From: a virus
DNA: 31,350 nt
IMG/VR virus record: IMGVR_UViG_3300017950_002312
Coordinates: 1-31,350 of that record
Strand: one strand, 5' to 3'
The notes under the pieces were generated by a model that worked only from the letters and a program-made list of their open reading frames with translations, searched no databases and was not told where the DNA came from. Positions 14,847 to 21,673 of this stretch are shown here, in pieces. A program made the translations under genes and the position numbers. Position 1 is the stretch's first letter. Each line of letters opens with the position of its first letter.

Positions 14847-16843
14847 TAGGATTAGTAACAGAAAATCCTAATGTAATACAAAATATTAAAGGCAAACATG
14901 AAGAAGTTGTAATTGCTACCAAAGAAATGGCATTACAGTTTCTTGAAACACTAGATTGGATTGGTTTTGACGCAGAGACATTAGGTTTTGATCCTTATTT
15001 ATCTGACTTAATTACTATCCAGATGGGTAATAATAAGCACCAGTTTGTAATTGATGTAAAGACAGTAGACATAACTTACTTTAAAGACTTACTAGAGAGT
15101 AAACCTCTTATAGGTCATAACTTAAAGTTTGACTTACGTTTCTTATATCACTACAGAATTATACCCTACAAGGTATATGATACGTTTTTAGCTGAAAAAA
15201 CAACCCGATTGGGTATAACTACGCATAAATCTTCCTTAGCAGACACAGTCAAGAGACATTGTAATGTAATTCTTGATAAATCTGTACGAGCAAGTATTGA
15301 TGGTAGTTTTAATATACCCTTTATAATCTATTCTGCCCTAGATGTAAAGTACTTACATAGGATAAAAGAGACACAACTAAAGATTTTAGAAGAAGCAGAT
15401 TCACTAAAGTCAATTGAGTTAGACAATAGATTCGTAATAGTACTAGCGTACATTGAATATTGCGGATTTAAACTAGATGGTCAAAAGTGGCAAGAGAAAA
15501 CAAACAAAACAAGAATTAAAGCAGACAAAGCTAAAGAAGAACTTGATAAGTATATCTTAGAAAACAACATGTCTGACTTTATTAATTACCAAACTGATTT
15601 GTTTTCTTCCGGCTTAAGGACCAATATCAATTGGAATTCTCCTCAACAAGTAGTACAGTTCTTTAAACAAGTAGGTGTAAACACTACTATAGAAGAAAAA
15701 GGTGAGAAGAAAGATACAATTGACTCTAAGCACTTGGTTAAATTTCAAGAGAAGTTTCCTGTAATAGAAACTTATTTGAGATATAAGCAAGCACAGAAAG
15801 ACTTAGGAACTTATGGAGATAACTGGCTAAGACTAATTAACCCAGTAAGCGGTAGAGTTCACACTTCTTATAAACAATTAATGAATACCGGTAGATTATC
15901 TAGCGGTGGACGTAATAAAGAAACAGGTGAAGCTTATCCTAATTTTCAAAATATTCCTAGTGATGCAGAAACAAGAAGTTGTTTTGTAGCAGATGATGGT
16001 AATACTCTTATTACTTGTGACTACACAGGTCAAGAGCAGATTGTTCTAGTTAATAAATGTTTAGATAAAAACCTACTTGAGTTTTATGATCAAGATCTTG
16101 GAGACATGCACTCATTTGTTGCATCTAAGATGTATCCTGAACTTGATGGTATGGACTTAAAAGAAATTAAATCTAAACACAAAGACAAAAGACAAGCAGC
16201 TAAAGTTGCAGGCTTTGCAATTAACTACGGTGGTAGTGGTATAGGTATAGCTGATCAGCTTGGCTTAAGTGTAGAACAAGGTCAGCATATTTATGATTCT
16301 TATTTTAAAGCATTCCCTGGTTTAAAAGAATACTTTGATAAAACAAAGAAATTTGGCCTAGACAATGGATATGTTTTAATATCTCCTGTAACAGGTAAGA
16401 AATCTTATGTAGACTATTACGAAGACTTCCAAGAGACAAGTAAAGAGATTAAGAAAACAGGCTTCTGGGATGACTTTAAAAAGCATAAAGAAGCTATGAC
16501 AGTTACTTACTCTAGTTTAAAGAGAAAAGTGTCTCTATACTTCTCTAAGAAGGGTGATATAGAACGTATGTCTCTTAATTATCCTATCCAAGGAGAGAGT
16601 GCAGAGATAACTAAACTTTCTTGTGTTTACTTTTGGGAAGATTATCTTCTAACAAATAAGTTATTATTTACTGTTAAATTTGTAAATACAGTACATGATG
16701 AGAATGTAGTTGAGTGCCCAGACTCTATTGCAGAAGAAACAGCTAAAGCATTAGAAGATGCTATGGTTAAAGCCGGAGCTGTTTTCTGTAAGAGAGTACC
16801 ACTGAAAGCTGATCCATGTATTAGCAAGTATTGGCAAAAATAA
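14843..16843 (+). CDS. Family A DNA polymerase with 3'-5' exonuclease domain
   Basis: The 666-aa protein starts with a DnaQ-type exonuclease: FDAETLGFDP (D43, E45), GHNLKFDLRF (D97) and YSALDVKYLH (Y163, D167). The polymerase domain has NTGRLSS, motif A CDYTGQEQ (D393; the canonical form is DYSQIE), motif B RQAAKVAGFAINYGG (R450, K454, F458, Y462) and motif C VHDE (617-620). The residue equivalent to Phe762 of E. coli Pol I is Phe (458). There is no 5'-3' exonuclease domain, as is usual for phage replicative PolA enzymes. It follows NinG with an ATGA overlap. This is the probable replicase of the phage. Confidence 0.95.
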   Translation: MIGLVTENPNVIQNIKGKHEEVVIATKEMALQFLETLDWIGFDAETLGFDPYLSDLITIQMGNNKHQFVIDVKTVDITYFKDLLESKPLIGHNLKFDLRFLYHYRIIPYKVYDTFLAEKTTRLGITTHKSSLADTVKRHCNVILDKSVRASIDGSFNIPFIIYSALDVKYLHRIKETQLKILEEADSLKSIELDNRFVIVLAYIEYCGFKLDGQKWQEKTNKTRIKADKAKEELDKYILENNMSDFINYQTDLFSSGLRTNINWNSPQQVVQFFKQVGVNTTIEEKGEKKDTIDSKHLVKFQEKFPVIETYLRYKQAQKDLGTYGDNWLRLINPVSGRVHTSYKQLMNTGRLSSGGRNKETGEAYPNFQNIPSDAETRSCFVADDGNTLITCDYTGQEQIVLVNKCLDKNLLEFYDQDLGDMHSFVASKMYPELDGMDLKEIKSKHKDKRQAAKVAGFAINYGGSGIGIADQLGLSVEQGQHIYDSYFKAFPGLKEYFDKTKKFGLDNGYVLISPVTGKKSYVDYYEDFQETSKEIKKTGFWDDFKKHKEAMTVTYSSLKRKVSLYFSKKGDIERMSLNYPIQGESAEITKLSCVYFWEDYLLTNKLLFTVKFVNTVHDENVVECPDSIAEETAKALEDAMVKAGAVFCKRVPLKADPCISKYWQK

Positions 16844-16844
16844 T

Positions 16845-17006
16845 ATGAAACACGACTTAGAGAGAAGAAGGTTAGAAAACATTAAAAAGCTAGACCAATT
16901 AAGTTCTACTTTAGAAATGGTAAATGAAACAATTAAAAAACTAGAAGAGAAGAAATACCAGATTCTAGTTGATATTCACAATTTAAAAATTAGAAAAAAT
17001 GAATAG
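16845..17006 (+). CDS. Coiled-coil microprotein 1
   Basis: A 53-aa frame begins two bases after the polymerase stop. The product (MKHDLERRRLENIKKL...) is almost entirely a heptad-like helix, Lys/Glu-rich with Leu, Ile and Val at regular spacing. It overlaps the next microprotein gene by 8 bases. Its middle resembles that next protein (shared L-Q-L, V-N, I pattern), which suggests duplication. Likely a dimer or an adaptor to the polymerase region; function unknown. Confidence 0.55.
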   Translation: MKHDLERRRLENIKKLDQLSSTLEMVNETIKKLEEKKYQILVDIHNLKIRKNE

Positions 17007-17148
17007 CGTAAAAGAAAAAGCATTACAGGAAGTTTCTCAACTTAAGCGGGAGATGAAACTAGTTAATGCACAAATTGATCAACTTACAACACATAGAGCG
17101 TATTTAAAAGCAAGAATTAAAAAAGCACAAAATAGATTAAATGACTAA
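16999..17148 (+). CDS. Coiled-coil microprotein 2
   Basis: A 49-aa frame (MNSVKEKALQEVSQL...) overlaps its neighbours by 8 bases on both sides, the signature of a translated gene in this operon. The product is a basic amphipathic helix resembling the preceding microprotein when the QL...VN...I segments are aligned. It has no cysteine and no membrane segment. It may form a homo- or hetero-coiled coil with the first microprotein. Function unknown. Confidence 0.55.
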   Translation: MNSVKEKALQEVSQLKREMKLVNAQIDQLTTHRAYLKARIKKAQNRLND

Positions 17149-17449
17149 GTTAAGCAGGGAAGAAGTGTTACTTGATATAAAGAGGGCTTTTGTTATTGCA
17201 AAGGCCCTTAATTATCAATACGTACACATAAGAGAGCATTTATCACCAGAATTAAAGAAAGCAGTTAATGAGGCTAAATCACGTAACTCTTACTTTATTA
17301 AACAAATAGAGGATAGTTTTAGGAAAAATAAAATTGATAATTCTTTTTTAGAAGCAGAAGATGAATTATCTTTCCAATTACTAGAAAAACTAGAGGAAAT
17401 TAAAACAAATATTACAGATGTCAATCAACAGAATTTACTTACCGGCTAA
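17141..17449 (+). CDS. Small helical protein with internal hairpin, unknown
   Basis: The 102-aa product is helical and charged, beginning MTKLSREEVLLDIKRAF and including VHIREHLSPELKKAVNEAK, and ends in a Leu/Glu-rich helix. No family is recognised. The start overlaps the upstream stop by 8 bases and the end overlaps the NinB-like gene by 32 bases. A stable 11-bp hairpin lies at 17182-17209, about 42 bases inside the gene. Function unknown. Confidence 0.6.
   Translation: MTKLSREEVLLDIKRAFVIAKALNYQYVHIREHLSPELKKAVNEAKSRNSYFIKQIEDSFRKNKIDNSFLEAEDELSFQLLEKLEEIKTNITDVNQQNLLTG
17182..17209 (+). other. Stable intragenic hairpin
   Basis: AGGGCTTTTG (17183-17192) pairs with CAAAGGCCCT (17199-17208) with one internal G-U pair, closed by a further G-U pair, around the loop TTATTG. 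It lies in the coding sequence just after a coupled start. What follows is TTAATTAT, so it is a weaker terminator candidate than the hairpins at 3826 and 7458 and might act instead on translation or RNA stability. Confidence 0.4.
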
Positions 17450-17870
17450 AATAGCCAATAACATAGATGGAACCATACATATAAAGTATGACCGTGAGTT
17501 GATGCAATCCTACTTAAATGAAATTTTAGGTAGCGATCATTCTATAGATATCGAAATAAGTATACAGAGAGTAGATGGTAGACGAACTAATCCACAACTA
17601 GCATACTTTTTCGGTATAGTACTTCCTATCATTAAAGATCGTATTGAAGATCTTGAGGGAAGTAGCTTTACGAAAGAAGAAATTATCATGATTCTTAAAG
17701 ATAAGTTTTTCTATGAAGAAATATTCTTTGAAGGAGAATATAAGAAAGTACACATGTCATTATCTAAAGCAAAGAAATCTGAGGTTAAAGAGTTTATTAA
17801 CCAGTGTGTAGAATTTGCTACAGATATATTAGATGTTAAAATACCTGAACCAACTAGACCCCAACATTAA
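17418..17870 (+). CDS. NinB/Orf-like recombination protein
   Basis: The 150-aa protein has the pattern of the NinB/Orf recombination-mediator group: basic RRTNPQLAYFFGIVLPII (lambda NinB has a comparable RSLDQNRKLWA region), KEEIIMILKDKFF, then MSLSKAKKSEVKEFINQCVEFA and a C-terminal IPEP tail. In lambda, NinB binds single-stranded DNA and SSB and helps recombinases load. Here the Sak4-like ATPase, SSB-like protein and NinG are all encoded nearby. Length is near that of lambda NinB. Sequence support is partial, so the family assignment is moderate. It overlaps the gene before it by 32 bases. Confidence 0.55.
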   Translation: MSINRIYLPAKIANNIDGTIHIKYDRELMQSYLNEILGSDHSIDIEISIQRVDGRRTNPQLAYFFGIVLPIIKDRIEDLEGSSFTKEEIIMILKDKFFYEEIFFEGEYKKVHMSLSKAKKSEVKEFINQCVEFATDILDVKIPEPTRPQH

Positions 17871-17872
17871 TT

Positions 17873-18217
17873 ATGGAAAACAACAAAAAAGAGTCTCAAG
17901 CTTTGAGATACAACGAAGGAAAACTAAAATGGTCTCTAGTAGATTTTAAATCTCTAGAGTCTATGGTAAGAGTATTAGAAATGGGAGCTAAAAAATATGC
18001 TCCCTATAATTGGAAAAAAGGAATGCCTGTTAGTGAAGTAAGTGAGAGTCTTTTAAGACATATGTTTGCTTTTCTAGAAGGTGAAGACACAGATCCAGAA
18101 AGTGGTATAGATCACTTAGGACATGTTTTATGTAATGCAATGTTTCTTTCGTATATTATGAAAGAGAGACAACAGTTTGACGATAGATATAAATCAAAAG
18201 AAAATGATAACAGATAA
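17873..18217 (+). CDS. dATP/dGTP diphosphohydrolase-like protein (DUF5664/MazG-like)
   Basis: The 114-aa protein has the features of the MazG-like family whose N-terminal domain is named dATP/dGTP diphosphohydrolase: LRYNEGKLKWSLVDF, MGAKKYAPYNWKKGM (about 37-51), SLLRHMFAFLEGEDTDPESG (about 60-79) and HLGHVLCNAMFL. The acidic GEDTDPE and the His residues fit a metal-dependent nucleotide pyrophosphatase that turns a dNTP into dNMP plus pyrophosphate. It might adjust the dNTP pool or recycle host nucleotides. It overlaps the nuclease gene by 14 bases. A 2-aminoadenine role is considered in the findings but not claimed. Confidence 0.75.
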   Translation: MENNKKESQALRYNEGKLKWSLVDFKSLESMVRVLEMGAKKYAPYNWKKGMPVSEVSESLLRHMFAFLEGEDTDPESGIDHLGHVLCNAMFLSYIMKERQQFDDRYKSKENDNR

Positions 18218-19178
18218 CGAATATTTAGGCAACGTAGGAATAAGTCAGAGTAGACTTAAGAAAATCCTAATTCATCCAAACTACTATATTAATAATTCAT
18301 ATAGTGACTTTGATGAGCCCGCAGAAGTTACCTTAATAGGTGATGGTGTAGATTTAATTCTAACACAGGGAGAAGATGTATTTAACGAACAGATAGCAAT
18401 TGCTACTGTAGAACGTCCAGGTTCTATGATGGGAGAGTATGTATGGTCTTTATACATTAATAAAGATAGAGAAGATGCAGAGTTAATCGCCTATCAGAAA
18501 TCAGGATACAAGATAGCACCTGAAAAAGTACAAGCTAAGTTTGAGAAAGAAGGTATTGAGTATTATAATCAATTGATATCTTCTGAAGACAAAAAGCTTA
18601 TTACTCCTAAACAGTATGAGACTATCTTAGCTATGGTAGAAAGTTTTAAAACACACCCTTTTACTACAGAATTCTTTACTGACAGCAGGTATAAGAGATT
18701 GTATCAAGTTCCTTTGTATGGTACTTGGGGTAGTTTTAAAATGAAAGGTCTTCTAGATCTTTTAGTATATGATAAGAAAGATAATGTTGTTTATCCTATT
18801 GATATAAAAACTACCAGTAAATCTCTTTTAACTTTTGAAGATACTATCTTTCACCATAGATATGACTTCCAAGCTGCTTTCTATTTGGAGTTAATTCACC
18901 AAAACATTGGCATAATTCAAGAAGAATTTAAAGCTAATATCCTACCACATGTTACAAATTTTTCTTTTATTTGTGATAACCAAACTTATCCAGGTAGTCC
19001 TTTAATATTTAGAATGTCAGAAGACGCCATAAATGTAGGACGTAATGGTGGGGAGAGAAAAGGCAGATACTACGAAGGATTTAGCCAAGCATTTAAACGT
19101 CTTGAATTCCACAATCAATTAGATAAGTGGGCCTATAGAATGGAAGACTATAAAAATAAAGGAGTTAAATTAGTCTAA
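18204..19178 (+). CDS. PD-(D/E)XK exonuclease (RecE/Cas4/DUF3799-like)
   Basis: The 324-aa protein starts with SQSRLKKILIHPNYY, a beginning often seen in RecE/DUF3799-type nucleases. The catalytic core is MKGLLDLLVYDKKD (Asp near 185) and VYPIDIKTTS (D200, K202), followed by the helix with FQAAFYLELI. That is the D-xn-D-x-K signature of PD-(D/E)XK exonucleases. It would resect DNA ends to feed the annealing or RecA-like ATPase in recombination. I start at ATG 18204 (MITDNEYLGN); a TTG 27 bases upstream is the alternative. It overlaps the upstream gene by 14 bases. Confidence 0.8.
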   Translation: MITDNEYLGNVGISQSRLKKILIHPNYYINNSYSDFDEPAEVTLIGDGVDLILTQGEDVFNEQIAIATVERPGSMMGEYVWSLYINKDREDAELIAYQKSGYKIAPEKVQAKFEKEGIEYYNQLISSEDKKLITPKQYETILAMVESFKTHPFTTEFFTDSRYKRLYQVPLYGTWGSFKMKGLLDLLVYDKKDNVVYPIDIKTTSKSLLTFEDTIFHHRYDFQAAFYLELIHQNIGIIQEEFKANILPHVTNFSFICDNQTYPGSPLIFRMSEDAINVGRNGGERKGRYYEGFSQAFKRLEFHNQLDKWAYRMEDYKNKGVKLV

Positions 19179-19179
19179 G

Positions 19180-19650
19180 ATGAGAAATAGTAAACTTAAT
19201 AGTACTTCAAAATACTTATCTCACTTAATATTTCAAGGAGAAAGTTTTAATATTCTAAGAAACTACGGACTAGAGAATGTTTATATAGGTGATTATGGAT
19301 TCAAAAGAATTCATACTAACTGTTTATACTTCCTAGTTAATCCAACTATTGATATTGACAGTGAAAAATATAAGAAGTTTGAAGAGAAGATTATATCTTT
19401 TAATTCTTTTTATGACTGGTATGATGTCTTTGATAAAGTAGAGAAAAGAATGTATGTTTATAACATACATCCATCCTATAAAGAAGATTTTAATTCTTTT
19501 ATCAATAGTAACTTTGATAATTTATCAGATAAGTATTGGGGCTCTTTAGGAGCTAGAGTAAAACTAGATACTCAAGAAATTGATTTTTTAGTAGAGAATG
19601 AAGTTTACAGATTTGAAGATTCGTTGTTAATAAAAAAGGGAGATGTTTAG
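19180..19650 (+). CDS. Hypothetical protein, unknown
   Basis: The 156-aa protein is rich in Phe, Tyr, Asp and Asn, with an aromatic stretch FNSFYDWYDVFDKVEKRMY and an acidic end. No motif, signal peptide or membrane segment is recognised. It starts one base after the nuclease stop, so it is co-transcribed with it. Its own stop codon lies in the loop of a hairpin shared with the convergent minus-strand gene. Function unknown. Confidence 0.7.
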   Translation: MRNSKLNSTSKYLSHLIFQGESFNILRNYGLENVYIGDYGFKRIHTNCLYFLVNPTIDIDSEKYKKFEEKIISFNSFYDWYDVFDKVEKRMYVYNIHPSYKEDFNSFINSNFDNLSDKYWGSLGARVKLDTQEIDFLVENEVYRFEDSLLIKKGDV

Positions 19651-19658
19651 TCTCCCTT
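19632..19658 (-). terminator. Terminator between convergent genes
   Basis: AAGGGAGA (19636-19643) pairs with TCTCCCTT (19651-19658) around a 7-nt loop that holds the stop codon of the plus-strand gene. Read on the minus strand the stem is followed by a T tract (complement of the A run 19632-19637), so it is a strong terminator for the minus-strand gene ending at 19684. On the plus strand the downstream side is TTAATTAAAA, a poorer signal. Confidence 0.82.
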
Positions 19659-19683
19659 AATTAAAAAACACTTATTAGTACAC

Positions 19684-19974
19684 TTATATAGTATTTAATA
19701 CCTCTACTGTTTCTGCTGATGTTGTATCAGTAGATTCAACAGGGGTATTAGATAGTTGTCCAGCTGTATTCATTCTTTCAATGATTACATTTTTAGCTGA
19801 AGAAGCTAATCCATAAATTTCAGCTAACTGAGAAATAGGAACTTGTGAGATACTTACATGTTGTAAATCTACAGCTTGAAATAAAGCAGCTAATTCTGCA
19901 CCATTAATAGTGATTTCTGCTTTTGGGTCCCAATAAATTGTGGACATGTCTGAGTTTTTATTTTCGTCTGCCAT
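19684..19974 (-). CDS. Lone minus-strand small protein, unknown
   Basis: This 96-aa protein (MADENKNSDMSTIYWDPKA...) is the only minus-strand gene inside the plus-strand block. It has a hydrophobic core EITINGAELAALFQAVDL, an amphipathic helical middle, and a Ser/Thr/Glu-rich disordered C-terminus. No family can be named, though the WDPKA...ING pattern recalls small structural or virion-associated phage proteins. It has its own TATATTTG promoter box 15 bases upstream and a terminator 26 bases beyond its stop, so it is an independent transcription unit. It could be an early host-interaction gene or a late structural one. Confidence 0.7.
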   Translation of the reverse strand: MADENKNSDMSTIYWDPKAEITINGAELAALFQAVDLQHVSISQVPISQLAEIYGLASSAKNVIIERMNTAGQLSNTPVESTDTTSAETVEVLNTI

Positions 19975-19988
19975 AATAATTTTAGAAA

Positions 19989-19996
19989 CAAATATA
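19989..19996 (-). promoter_or_regulatory. Bacteroidota-type -7 box for the lone minus-strand gene
   Basis: On the minus strand the sequence reads TATATTTG, a perfect TAnnTTTG match, ending 14 bases before the ATG at 19974. The leader would be about 10 bases. A good TTG element at the expected distance is not present (the nearest candidate is TTC). Confidence 0.65.
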
Positions 19997-20022
19997 CTAT
20001 TTTTACCGAATAAAAAAGAACT

Positions 20023-20511
20023 ATGTTAAAAAAATACCCAATAAACCACTATAGTTTTGATAAAAAAGCTCTTTTATATCTTGACTTAATAGAAAGAATT
20101 GCCAAAGAATCTTATTGTAAAAGATTACAAGTAGGATCTTTAATTGTTAAAGATGATAATATAATTTCATTTGGTTATAACGGTACTGTAAAGGGCGCTA
20201 ATAATTGTTGTGAAGAAACAACAGAGACTGGAGATCTTGTTACATTGAAAACTGTAATACATTCTGAATCTAATTCTATTACCAAAGCATCTAAAACTAC
20301 TGTAAGTACAGAAGGAAGTACTATGTATTGTACACATTCCTGTTGTATTGATTGTGCCAAGTTGATTATTCAAAGTGGCATTACTAATTTTATTTATATT
20401 AATGACTATCGAGATATGCATGGTATAAACTTTTTACTTGATTCTAATATTCAAGTATTTAAATATGATCAAGAAAATAAAAAACTTGAAATCTTAACAA
20501 AAACAACTTAA
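20023..20511 (+). CDS. Deoxycytidylate (dCMP) deaminase-like protein
   Basis: The 162-aa protein has the cytidine/deoxycytidylate deaminase zinc motifs: HSE (H80, E82) and CCIDC (C108, C111) with the typical following AKLIIQSGI. The N-terminal part includes LQVGSLIVKDDNIISFGYNGT, as in dCMP deaminases, whose product dUMP feeds thymidylate synthesis. The usual Pro before the first zinc Cys is replaced by Cys107. Further cysteines (C62, C63, C103) could bind a structural metal, as in phage T4 dCMP deaminase. No thymidylate synthase is seen in this window. It starts 49 bases from the divergent minus-strand gene. Confidence 0.85.
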   Translation: MLKKYPINHYSFDKKALLYLDLIERIAKESYCKRLQVGSLIVKDDNIISFGYNGTVKGANNCCEETTETGDLVTLKTVIHSESNSITKASKTTVSTEGSTMYCTHSCCIDCAKLIIQSGITNFIYINDYRDMHGINFLLDSNIQVFKYDQENKKLEILTKTT

Positions 20512-20516
20512 TTTTG
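20486..20516 (+). promoter_or_regulatory. Bacteroidota-type promoter for the GroES-like operon
   Basis: TTG at 20486-20488, a 20-base spacer and TAATTTTG at 20509-20516 match the TTG/TAnnTTTG promoter of Bacteroidota. The -7 box overlaps the stop codon of the deaminase gene. The transcription start would be near 20521, giving a leader of about 12 bases before the ATG at 20534. Confidence 0.72.
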
Positions 20517-20533
20517 ATAAAAATATCCACCGT

Positions 20534-20809
20534 ATGAAAATTTTAAGAAAAATAATTTTATTAGACAAGCCAGAAATTGAAGAGTCTGTATTACAACTTA
20601 GTCCTGAAATGCAGGAAGAGTTTGAAAGAAAGCAAATTGCTAAATGGAAAAAGCTTCGTGTATTCGCTGTAGGTGATGAAGTAACTAAAGTTGTTGCCGG
20701 AGAGGAAGTATATGTATCTCCTACGCACTTACAAACTGCAGAATTAATCACTGTCGATGGTGAAGAGAAAATTATGATTGGAGAAATGCATATTTCAATT
20801 GTTTGGTAA
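20534..20809 (+). CDS. GroES-like co-chaperonin
   Basis: The 91-aa protein matches the GroES barrel: KIILLDKPE at the start, then a Glu/Leu segment containing SVLQLSP (about 18-24) where the GroES mobile loop has its hydrophobic triad, LRVFAVGDEVTKVVAGEEVYV (41-61), and ITVDGEEKIMIGEMHISIVW (72-91), very like the GroES C-terminal strand. Phage co-chaperonins such as T4 Gp31 replace host GroES so that large capsid proteins can fold in the GroEL cage. A good promoter precedes it. The roof hairpin is shorter than in GroES, so the assignment is probable rather than certain. Confidence 0.65.
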   Translation: MKILRKIILLDKPEIEESVLQLSPEMQEEFERKQIAKWKKLRVFAVGDEVTKVVAGEEVYVSPTHLQTAELITVDGEEKIMIGEMHISIVW

Positions 20810-20825
20810 TTAAATTTAAACTAAT

Positions 20826-21158
20826 ATGAACTTATTTTATTATACAGAAATCAAGGAGTCTCCAAGTGAGGCATTTGAAACAAAAACAGAAACTATCACA
20901 GGTTACTCTTTTAACATCGAAGATGTAATTCTAACTTACCCTAATGAAGGTACTTTAAACGTAGTATTATCTATGGGTGCAGACAAGATGAATCCAGTAG
21001 AGTATCAATACAAAAAAGATGCTTCAACAGGACAAAGAGTTCCTGTAAAAGTATCTAAGTATGAAATAACCAATGAGCCTATTGTGATCGAGTTGAAAGT
21101 AAAAGAGGAGATTAATCGCTTTTTTAGCTTGACTGGAGGTCCACAATGGGAGGAATAG
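20826..21158 (+). CDS. Hypothetical protein, beta-rich
   Basis: The 110-aa product is strand-rich (TETITGYSFNIEDVILTY, TLNVVLSMGAD, YEITNEPIVIELKVKEE) and acidic, with no motif I can name. It follows the GroES-like gene by 16 bases and its 3' end overlaps the UVR-motif gene by 13 bases. The overlap region carries GGAGG six bases before the next ATG. It is likely part of the same operon. Function unknown. Confidence 0.65.
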   Translation: MNLFYYTEIKESPSEAFETKTETITGYSFNIEDVILTYPNEGTLNVVLSMGADKMNPVEYQYKKDASTGQRVPVKVSKYEITNEPIVIELKVKEEINRFFSLTGGPQWEE

Positions 21159-21505
21159 ATGGATTTGATGGCTTCTTTGATTCATTTTGGGATGAAGAAG
21201 ACTTTGAAAAGAATGCTCGCTTAATTGAATCTAAAATAGTTGAGATTAAAGGAGAGAAGTATGTTGAAGAAGTTTGGGAATATGGAGATTCTATAGTAAC
21301 TAAAACTTATCAAGAACATAAAACTCCACTTGAAGATGAAGACTATGAAGAGGATAATAAGTATTACTTAGAACAACTTGCTTCAAACATAGAAGATCTT
21401 GAAGAAGAACTTAAAGAAGCTGTGGCTACAGAAAATTATGAGCGTGCATCTTCTGTAAAGAAACGTTTAGATCGTCTAAAAGAAATCCTAAAAAAGAAAA
21501 AATGA
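21146..21505 (+). CDS. Small acidic protein with UvrB/UvrC (UVR) motif
   Basis: The 119-aa protein has an acidic, aromatic N-terminus (IDGFDGFFDSFWDEEDFEK), a strand-rich segment with VEIKGEKYVEEVWEYGDS, and a C-terminal helical pair (about 83-117: LEEELKEAVATENYERASSVKKRLDRL) matching the UVR motif used by UvrB and UvrC, and by other proteins, to bind partners. It may tether a repair or chaperone protein. Unusually for this window, a canonical GGAGG lies six bases before the ATG (21135-21139). It overlaps the next gene as ATGA. Confidence 0.72.
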   Translation: MGGIDGFDGFFDSFWDEEDFEKNARLIESKIVEIKGEKYVEEVWEYGDSIVTKTYQEHKTPLEDEDYEEDNKYYLEQLASNIEDLEEELKEAVATENYERASSVKKRLDRLKEILKKKK

Positions 21506-21672
21506 TAATTACAGAAATGTTAGTCTTAATTATACTGTTTTGTATAATGGCTATTGGAAGTTACCTTCTCTACTTACACAGTAAAAAAGTTCGTCAAGAG
21601 ATGATGGATGAGTTAGATCAAGAACTAGCTGAAGATTGGGATGTAACTAATGAAGATGGATTAGAAGATTAA
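21502..21672 (+). CDS. Small single-pass membrane protein
   Basis: A 56-aa frame begins with an ATGA overlap to the UVR gene. It has one hydrophobic segment (about 5-25: EMLVLIILFCIMAIGSYLLY) followed by a charged, acidic tail (KKVRQEMMDELDQELAEDW). This topology suits a membrane-anchored regulator or a holin/antiholin-like accessory. It lies outside the lysis cluster, so its role is unclear. The next gene starts two bases later and also encodes a membrane protein. Confidence 0.6.
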   Translation: MIITEMLVLIILFCIMAIGSYLLYLHSKKVRQEMMDELDQELAEDWDVTNEDGLED

Positions 21673-21673
21673 T

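Noticed and set aside
20167-20421. Open minus-strand frames opposite the dCMP deaminase gene
   Set aside because: The plus-strand gene has clear zinc-site motifs, and the antisense frames have no promoter, no coupling to neighbours and low-complexity composition.
20494-20751. Open minus-strand frame opposite the GroES-like gene
   Set aside because: It is a shadow of a motif-bearing plus-strand gene with a matching promoter; Ser/Cys-rich composition is typical of antisense reading here.
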